64,000 nucleotides of DNA from Montifringilla adamsi. Lineage: Eukaryota > Chordata > Aves > Passeriformes > Passeridae. The stretch covers positions 186,001 through 250,000 of the forward strand of contig JAGGNK010006482.1 in NCBI GenBank assembly GCA_017590115.1, read 5' to 3'. How positions within the stretch are numbered: the stretch's first letter is position 1; the number at the start of each line of letters is the position of its first letter. Position numbers and translations under genes: made by a program. Shown here in pieces: positions 51,901 through 60,900 of this stretch. Under the pieces are notes generated by a model. The model was not told the DNA's origin. It saw nothing but the letters and a program-made list of their open reading frames with translations, and did not search any database.

Positions 51901-54900
51901 GCTACACTGCTAAACAATCAAAGTGTTCCAGTAGTAACCAGGTTAAACATTAAACTCCAATAGTTTTTGCAAAAACTATTCAAATATTGAAATTTCAATA
52001 TTGAAATATTGAATTTTTTTTGCTGAATACAGCAAAAAAAAATTGAAATACTTCAGATAAGTCCTTGGATACTGACCAGAATTATGCCATACTTGTTAAT
52101 AGTACCCTTACTGCTTGTTCCAGCATGAAGTTCAGGAACCCTCTTGGGTAAAATGGAATCAGTATTTAGCAGCATGTGAAAGCTGCATTCTTCCTGACTC
52201 ACCAAATGACACTGTCATGGATACTGATGTTCTCCTGTGATGTTGTCATGAGGAGATGTGGCAGCTGGATCTCAACAAAGAAGGAAAGATCACTGGGCTC
52301 CCAGCTCATGTCCAAGAGGTGCAGGAGAGCTGTCTGCACACAGGATAAGGCAGGAAGCAATGACCTAAATAAAAACAAAAGACATTAAAACATGACAGCT
52401 CTAAAGCTGACCTCAAGTTGAAAGACCTAGAGCTGTGTGTGGAGAGGAAGGGTAGAAAAACCCCTACATACTGATTTTCAGGCTTTACTATGCATTAAAG
52501 TAACTCTGTGGCAGGAACTCAGGTTTATCAAAGTATTCAACTCACACAATTTAGCAAGTACAGACTATAGAATTTGAAAGAAAGACAGTTTTCCTTCTGG
52601 ATTCAGTTAAGATCAAGCTAATGGTGTTGTCTGAGCATTAGAAAGAGGGTTTGTCTCTTCTCTACAGTACAGCATTTTCTTGATATTTGCAGGAATTTAT
52701 TCTGTTTGAAACCTTTTTGACATTTTCACTTGAAACTGAACAAAATACTTGAATATTTTGAATATAACAATAATTGAAAGTTATTGTTAGAGAGACTGAC
52801 ATTATAGCCATTAAATTCTCATTTCTCTAGGACACCTGGCTATAAATACTCCAAATTCTAACCAGAATGTTGCCAAAACCTGAGTTTTAACATTAAAGCA
52901 TGGCTGCAGAATTGCCATGTTTCTTGTGGCATTACCCATGCCCAAGTATTCCATGATAAATTTGCTATTTCTAGTATTTTAGTACCAAGCTTCAGAGACA
53001 CACTGCAGAATTTTAACTACAAAATGCAGTAAGTCAAGTTTTTAACACTGATAACTTTTTGTGCTTTCCTTTATTCCTTTAGTAATAAAAAGCCAACTTG
53101 GCATTTTTGATCACAAGATCAAGGCTCCTCATTTAGTTCTGTAAATAATGGAAAGTACAGACAAAACTAATGAAGACATTAAATGACGAATAAAAAATTA
53201 CAAAGGAGAAGTTGTGGAGGAATGCAAAAAAAAAAAATTACACAAATAAAGCAAACAATGTACTGTACCTGTCATTAATTGTACTAAATCCCTTCACAGA
53301 ATTTACCAGGAACAACACAAGCTGATAGTAGGACTCTCGAATCTCTTTGTGTAGCTCAGCACCACAGCCTTCTAAGTTTCCAAAGTAGCTGCAAATTAAG
53401 GAGTTATTTTAGTAGCCTAGTATTCATTGTGATATTTTAGGTAGCATGATTTGTGCAAATTTTATAAACAGGCCCTTTTTAATCCCTCTTCACAAGTGTG
53501 AAGGACGTTAGTTTTATTTAAAAATGCAGTCTAGAAGTTTCCAACAAAACTGAAAGAATCCTGTACCAGGAATCAGAAGTGAAGAAAGGGAACAGGCAAA
53601 GAAAATATTCTCCTAGCACTAAGAAGAGAACATTCCGTTAAATTAAAAAGTTGCTTTATGAAAATGTAATCAAGATCTTAAAGGAAGTCAGTGCATTGCA
53701 AGATGACCACAGAAAGCTCCTGACAAGTGCAAAGCCAAGAGACAGAGTTGTGACAGCACTGGCCAGAGACAACACAGAAATTAGAGCTAAACATGTTCAT
53801 GGCATGAACATCTGTGCAACTAAGTCCCACTTGGAAATAATTATTAATTTTGGTGGTTTTTTTTTTTTTAATGAAGAACACAAGATATGCCTACTAGCCT
53901 GAAAACTAACTTTGAGTCATATTTTTATTATTCACATGGATTAAAAATCAGAACTTTCTACTCTTGTCAATATACATGCTGGAGGAACACAAGAACTAAG
54001 ACAGTAAATCACATGGCTGAGATTTGCCTAAATAATTACTTACTTTGTAAAATCTTTCTGACAGGCCAGAAGTTCAAGGAGAAAAAGTACACAGGGTGGG
54101 TGAAAGCAGTGTGGCTGCCCAAGTGAGTCCAGGCACTGGCGGATGGTCTTGAGCACTTCCAAAATACTCTGCCCTTGGGATTTTCTCAAGGCAAGAACCT
54201 TTAAAACACTGAAAGCAGAAAAAAAATCAGTGAGAACTTCAAAACACTGCGCTTAAAACAACACAAATAAAAGAACAATTCAAGAAGTGCTTGACTAGTT
54301 ACACAACTGCTTTGTATCTGAATTTCCAGCTGTATTCCAGTGTATTAGTTGGAGTGAGTGATAAAGCTTCGAACAGAATCCAGCTCTTCCTGCACCACTC
54401 CAAAACAGGCAAGCTGAGAATTGGAAATCTCTCTTTTGATTTACATTTTCAGAATACTAGGTAATTTAATGAGAGATGCAACTTGTCTCTATTTGGTATC
54501 AAGGACTGGTAATAGCGATACACTATATCCCTGCTTTTGTAGACAAAAAGCAAAACGCCTCTGCAAACATCTGAGGAAGCAAGACAATAAATTGCCAAGT
54601 GACTGTTTTTCACTTCTGTTCTATGTGATAGAAGCAAATGAAATGAAATAGTACTCTCTGAGTCCCTACATCCTTGTGAATAACGGAAGTTTGACACATA
54701 AGCCTGACAACTGTTTGTATACAAAATATTCTGCCATATTATCTTGCTGCTAAAATATTTTATTCCACCTGAAGAGGTGTGAAGACAAGCTTCTGTATAT
54801 TATAACTGACAACATTCTCAATTTGCTTACCTTTCATGTGAAAGTGATTGATCCTTAATAAAGTCTAATATGCTCTTCAAAATAGGGTATCTTTCCTTCA

Positions 54901-57900
54901 CAGTAGGCACAGGTCTTGGCTCTTCCATTGACCTGAAGGACAGCAGCCTCAGTCTCCCACGGCCCAGCTGAGACTTGCGGGTAGGAGTGGAAGGAGGTGA
55001 TGACACATCTTCTTGCTGTGAAACTGTATTTTCAACAGGCTTACTATGAAATGCAGATGCAGCTTCTGCTTGGTGGAGGTCTGGAATTTGTTTAACTTTC
55101 AGATCAGACTGTGATGCCTGACCCCCCTCTTTTGAAACAGGGCGAGTTCCTGCACTGGACGACACCGACGGGGCTGCCTGGAAGTCCATGTCCACAGCTG
55201 ATCCTTGTCTTTGGCACTGATCACTCATATACTGCTGGGGATCATCCATGTCTTGGCCTTCCAAACTCTCTGAGGCAGAATCTTTTCTCTTTGCTCTTAT
55301 GGGCAAAAAATTCAGTAACAAAAGGCTCTTCTGCACACAGAGTTTTGCTGCAGCATAAAAATTTGAGGAGTTAAAATCAAGACAATAGGACAACAAATTT
55401 GCTGTCTTGTACTTAGGAAGAAAGTGATTTATCTTATTTTTTCTACATTGAGACAGCTAGAAAATACTGGTTTTTTCTTGTTATATTGATCATGATACTA
55501 CCAGCTCCTTAAGTTCAGATTTCCAAATGCTAAATCTGAATAATCACACTGAACCATATGAAGTACAGAGTAGTCATTAAGAACACATTTTGTCCTAATA
55601 ACAATCAGTTGCTGTTCTAACATCAGTTAAATAGGGTAAGAAGTATCTACAAAAACAGATGAACATAAATTCAGAACCAGGTGACCCAAGTGAAAGGTCA
55701 CTTCCTGCAGAATTTTCTTACTGTTTTCTGCAGAGAATAGCAGAACATAATCCCAGATAATTAATCCAATGTACACTAGGTTATCTCTTAAGGTATGAAA
55801 AACTAACCCCAGTTGCTAACTTACCTTTCACAGCAAAAATAATGCCTTCAGGTTTACAATGTCTTCCTAAGCTACCTGGAATGCTCAAACATAAAAGGCA
55901 ACACTCACCGAGAGTTTCTGGGTTCACCTCACTTGTTTCTGTGTTCTGCTTCTCTTCAGCATCATTTCCCCTCCCCATCAGAGATTTCTGCTTCATTTCC
56001 AACTGCAGACAGGATGTTAATATAGTTAAAATATGATTCTCTCTGTGCCTCTATACAGCAAGGCAGGATGAAGACTGTAATGATTGAAAGGAATTTAATC
56101 TCAGGAATAGATGACTGTAGCTACTATTCCCAGCTTTGCAGAGCAAACCACCCAGGAGCCTAAAGGAGCAGCACCTGAACTGTCAGAGCAGTAACAGCCT
56201 CACCCTGAGCTGCTTGAGCTTTGTAGGCTGAGACCATTCCCTGTCTTGTGAATTGATGTGCACCATTCCTCCAAGGAAAAGAAGGTTTCTCATTTACCCT
56301 CAGCATTTAGGAAAGCGTAGACATCTAGTTGTAAGATAAAGTCCTCCAAAAATATGTCACCCCCCTAGCAAGCTCTGTCAGATGCAAACATCACCTGTCA
56401 TGCAATGGGTAAAGGCAATTACTCATCTTAACATGCATCTGTACCCACTGTAACTCTAGTACATCAACCTGCCAGGAATTCTTAGGCAGAGAAGAGGAGG
56501 CAGAAAGTCACAAGACAATGGATTGATGTCTAAGACACACTTCTTTCTATGATATACCTCAAAAGAACTCCAACTGCAATGTAAGAATCTTCCTAATTTA
56601 CAACATAAATTGTTGCTAAAATATAACACAACTTTAATTCATTTTCAATCAAATTCAGTCCTAACTACCCATGATGACACATCTGGGGCTAAGAAAGGAG
56701 AGGAGTGTAAGGATGCAATTAAACATTTAAGTCCAAAGTTTCAGTTAACATATATTCTTTCCAAGTGAAAATAGTTGATGTAGAATAATTGAAGGAAAAA
56801 CTATTCCACCCTACTCCTTAACATTGCATTGTAAAGTACTAAAGTAAATGACATTAACAGAGATCCTCCTGAGCGTTCTTACCATCCATATTCTAATGGA
56901 ATCAGCCAGGGAATACACTTGTGCAAACTCATCACTCAAAGGCACCTTGCCTCCACTGTTGACTGGAAATGAGAGAAAGAAGAGAGTCCTGTTTATTTAC
57001 AGCTCCATTTTTATACAACTGCTTAACTAAAATTATACTACAGCCTTCCCTTCATCTCTTAGTCAATACTTGGTATTATACCTGTAAGAAAAATAGAGAA
57101 TAAACCTGCCAACTTTCATATGTCCTAAATACACAAACTGCACCTTGACTGATTTATTTACAAAGTTAATTTACAAGTATCTTTCTCATCTCTTCCCAAA
57201 ACTGATGCCTGAAGCCATGGAAAATAAAATCCTTCCCTATGCATGCAATAACACTGATGCAAACATATCAGAAAAATCAACAAATGCTTAGCAAGAACTT
57301 AAAGCTCTATAGATGTATTTGTTTTCTCTACTGTTTTACACTATGAATTTCTGGAATGGACTTTCAAGACCATTTTGCAAAAATTAAAAATCTGACAAAT
57401 CAGTTTCTATTCAAACTGCCCTGACAATGACTATGGAGAAAAAGACATTCTTATGCAGTCTCTCTTCCACACTCCCTTTCTAACTTTTCTCCCGTACTGT
57501 TTTCAGCATCCCTTCTCCAAACTTCCCACAGCACAGGTGAACAGAGGTCCTGAAATTAGTCTGCCCCAGCAGGACCAGCAGATGAAGATACTGACAGAAC
57601 AGAGGGATGGATTTCTCAAACACTCATTAATATTTGTCCAGTTCTCAATGTCACTCAGAAAATTAGCTCAATTGTCAGACATAGACAAAATGACTAAAGG
57701 CAGTAACCACATTAGTCATCAGATTAGTCTTTGTGTCAGTCATTTTTACTCATAACTTAACAGCTCAAAAAATAGCTCAATCATTCTATGAAAATGTAAA
57801 ATGTTTAGTGTCAAAATTATGACAAAAAGTGAAAACCTAAAATGAAATCTTTCAAAACCCAGTAACATCTTATTATCCAATACTTCAAACATATCAATAA

Positions 57901-60900
57901 ACTTAATGGAAGGATGCTCTAAGTCAAAAAGTTGTTCATTTTACCTACTGAAAAATACATAAATTGCAATACAATGGCCAGTAAGTTAAAAGCAAAACAT
58001 TGTTTTCTATTGGAAAAAAAAAATTCTGAGGATGGCAGGACTGATTTCCACACAATGGTATTTTGGGAGATAATTCACACCTCCTCCAACCCCAACAGTT
58101 AATAACAGAAGTTGCTGCTGGCTTTTTAGAAAAGGTGCAATGTAGAAAATGATCCAAGAACCTCTAATAACTGGAGCCACACTGTTCTGAATTAAAGCCC
58201 CAGAGGACATCACTATCCTCTTTAGGAATAGCTTTACAGAATTAGAGCTTCTGATGACTATTATTTTGCCAGTGCTCTGAAGACAAAAACATATGTTACT
58301 AAAAAAGAAACACTCTAGAGAGAAAGCTTACCTAGTCTGCCTAAATGATACCTTTCTACACAACATCTTCTTTAAACTGCCCCACTGAACTGCTTTTTAA
58401 ATGTTATAAACTCAGCTGTAAGAGAGCCTTTCACAAACTGTAAGTCTTCATTATTAAGATAATCTAATAATATTAGAGTTACCATATTTTTGAAGCTTCT
58501 CAAATAAATCTGGAGTGAGATACACCAAAGCAGCAAATGTTGAGTTCACAGCTTGATCAACAGTAGGACCAGCAACTATATCTGTCTTTGGGGTCTGTTT
58601 TTTACATGCCTGTATAAGTCCTTTGAAAAGTTCAGATTTTTGCCCACTGAAGTCCTGGGCAGGATCTGATTTTGCAAAGTCGATAAGAAAGTTACGGCAG
58701 ACGTCGTGGGGAGAGCTCCGAGCCTGCAGAGAAGGGAACAACACATAACTGCAGTACTGCCTGAGAGAAAACAGTGAGTGCAATCCTAAATCAACCTGCA
58801 GTTTATCCACTGCAGCTGAGCAAACTGAACAATAAAAGACATCCCTGCACCAGGTGGAGAGTGAATGAGATGATCTTTGAAAGTGTCTCCAAACCATTTC
58901 ATGATTCCATGAAAATGGAAACTAATAAAGGGCACAGAACAACAGTTTCTTTCCCCCTTGGTATTTGAATCCAACAGCACAAATGACTCAAGTTTAGCAC
59001 AGCAGTGTGCTTAAGGGCATCCCAACTCCACAAAGCCAATGAACCTGTGTGATGCACAGGGATTCCATGCCAAGGGAACACAAGCAGTGAGTGGGTACCT
59101 CGTTTTTGTCTTGGTGCTTGGCACTGTTTTGCCTGGCTCCCGGGAGTGCCTCAGGACACAGCTGATGCCTGAAGACAGGTTTCCACAGAGGAGAATTAAG
59201 AACCGAGGTTAATTTCAAAGGAGGCAAGTCTGCTTCACTACCTAATTCTGCAAGAAATTCAGAACAGACCCTTCAGTTACTAAATAATTTTCTTCATTTT
59301 TACAGATTAGTGAGAATAATAAATGTTAAACAACCAGTAGGGAAAAAAAACCTGACAACAAACTCACTACAAAAAGTTAATCCAAATAGACTGAACAAGT
59401 AATTTAACAATATTCTCTATTTTTCAAACATGGTACAGAAAACTGATGTACCCTGTCATTAATGGCAACATCATTATCTTATAGTGACAATCAATCTCTT
59501 ATAGTGAAGGACTTTAAATCAAACATTTTCACTGTATAACTACAGCAATCTTCTGATTTAAAAGAGTTTCTGTCATATGCAAGCATGCCTATATTGAAAA
59601 AGGAAGAAAATATTCTCAAACACTTCAATTAGTTCTCTGAATTCACATGTAAATCGCTGCCTAAATTTTCAAGGTAAGTATGGACCACCTGAGTGGAGCA
59701 AGAACTATTTAGTCTTATTTAATTTCTCCTAAGTGGTGGATGGATTCAGATTTAGGAAGCTAGAGAGAAGTGTTCTTGCTTTCAAATTAAACAGTAAATA
59801 TTTTTTTAAAATTTACTTGTTAAAATTTAATGTACTTATCGTCAAGGTCAAAATCCTAATTGTACTTAGCTACTATAATTAACCAAACTTAATTTGTGAC
59901 TTCAAATTTCATTCAATACCAAATGGTCATGTGAAACTTAGAACCCTTTGTGTCCTAAGCCCTGTAATTTTTTCAGTTTGTTGGCTCCATATTCACACTC
60001 CCAGTGTGGGGTGGATGACCGCACCAGGGAACAATTTTAAATGGAAAAAGAAAAAAATAGAACATACTATTTCATAAATATAATTTAGCTTAGTAGGATT
60101 ACTTCCACATGTCCATGTCTTCCACGGACTTGCAACACAGCGGTGTGGTAATCACACATCCTCTGAACAGAGACATAGCTGTCCCAGGATTTTCCTGGGA
60201 AGCTGTGAGAAAGTTCAGAGAAAGAATTAAAACAATTATAATCTCAATCTCTGCACCTTCCAGGCAATCTCTGTTTGTCAAAGATGTTTACAAGGAGTTG
60301 TCCCTTCTTGACCAATAGGTGAGAGAAGACTCCTAAAGGCCAATCGGGTCTTAGGTCCACCATTGTTTCTGTAAGAACTGTGAATTTCTAATAATAAAGT
60401 GCTTTTCATGCCTTCTGATGATGGAGTCTCTGTATCACCTTTGTCTGTCCCTGATACCCCTTCAGTGGCACACCAAGCCTTCCATGGGCTTGGAGCACAC
60501 CAAGCCTTCCATGGGCTTGGAGCACACCAAGCCTTCCATGGGCTTGGAGAACACCAAGTCTTCCATGGGCTTGGAGCACACCAAGTCTTCCATGTTGACG
60601 AGAGCGAAATACAAAAGAAACTCCATTTTCACAGGGGATCCTCAACACCAAGCCCCTGCAGCTCCTCTCTGCAGGGATGGAGCAGTGGGAGGCACTCACC
60701 TCGCAGGGATTTGAGGGCCATGCTCCGGGAAGCCAAGCGCCCCATCAGCCTGGAGACAAGCAGCTGTAAATCCAAGCCCCAAGACACGGCAACGTCTGGG
60801 AGGCCGTAAGCAGTGACGGAAAACTTGTAGCCCCACTCATTATTACTGCTGTCAGAGTGAAAGAGAAACTGCAGCCGTGGGCCAGCCTTAAAGGTCACTT

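Noticed and set aside
60399..60809. 136-codon plus-strand frame with 9-residue repeats (GLGAHQAFH)
   Set aside because: Generated by the 27-bp minisatellite running into antisense of exon 5.
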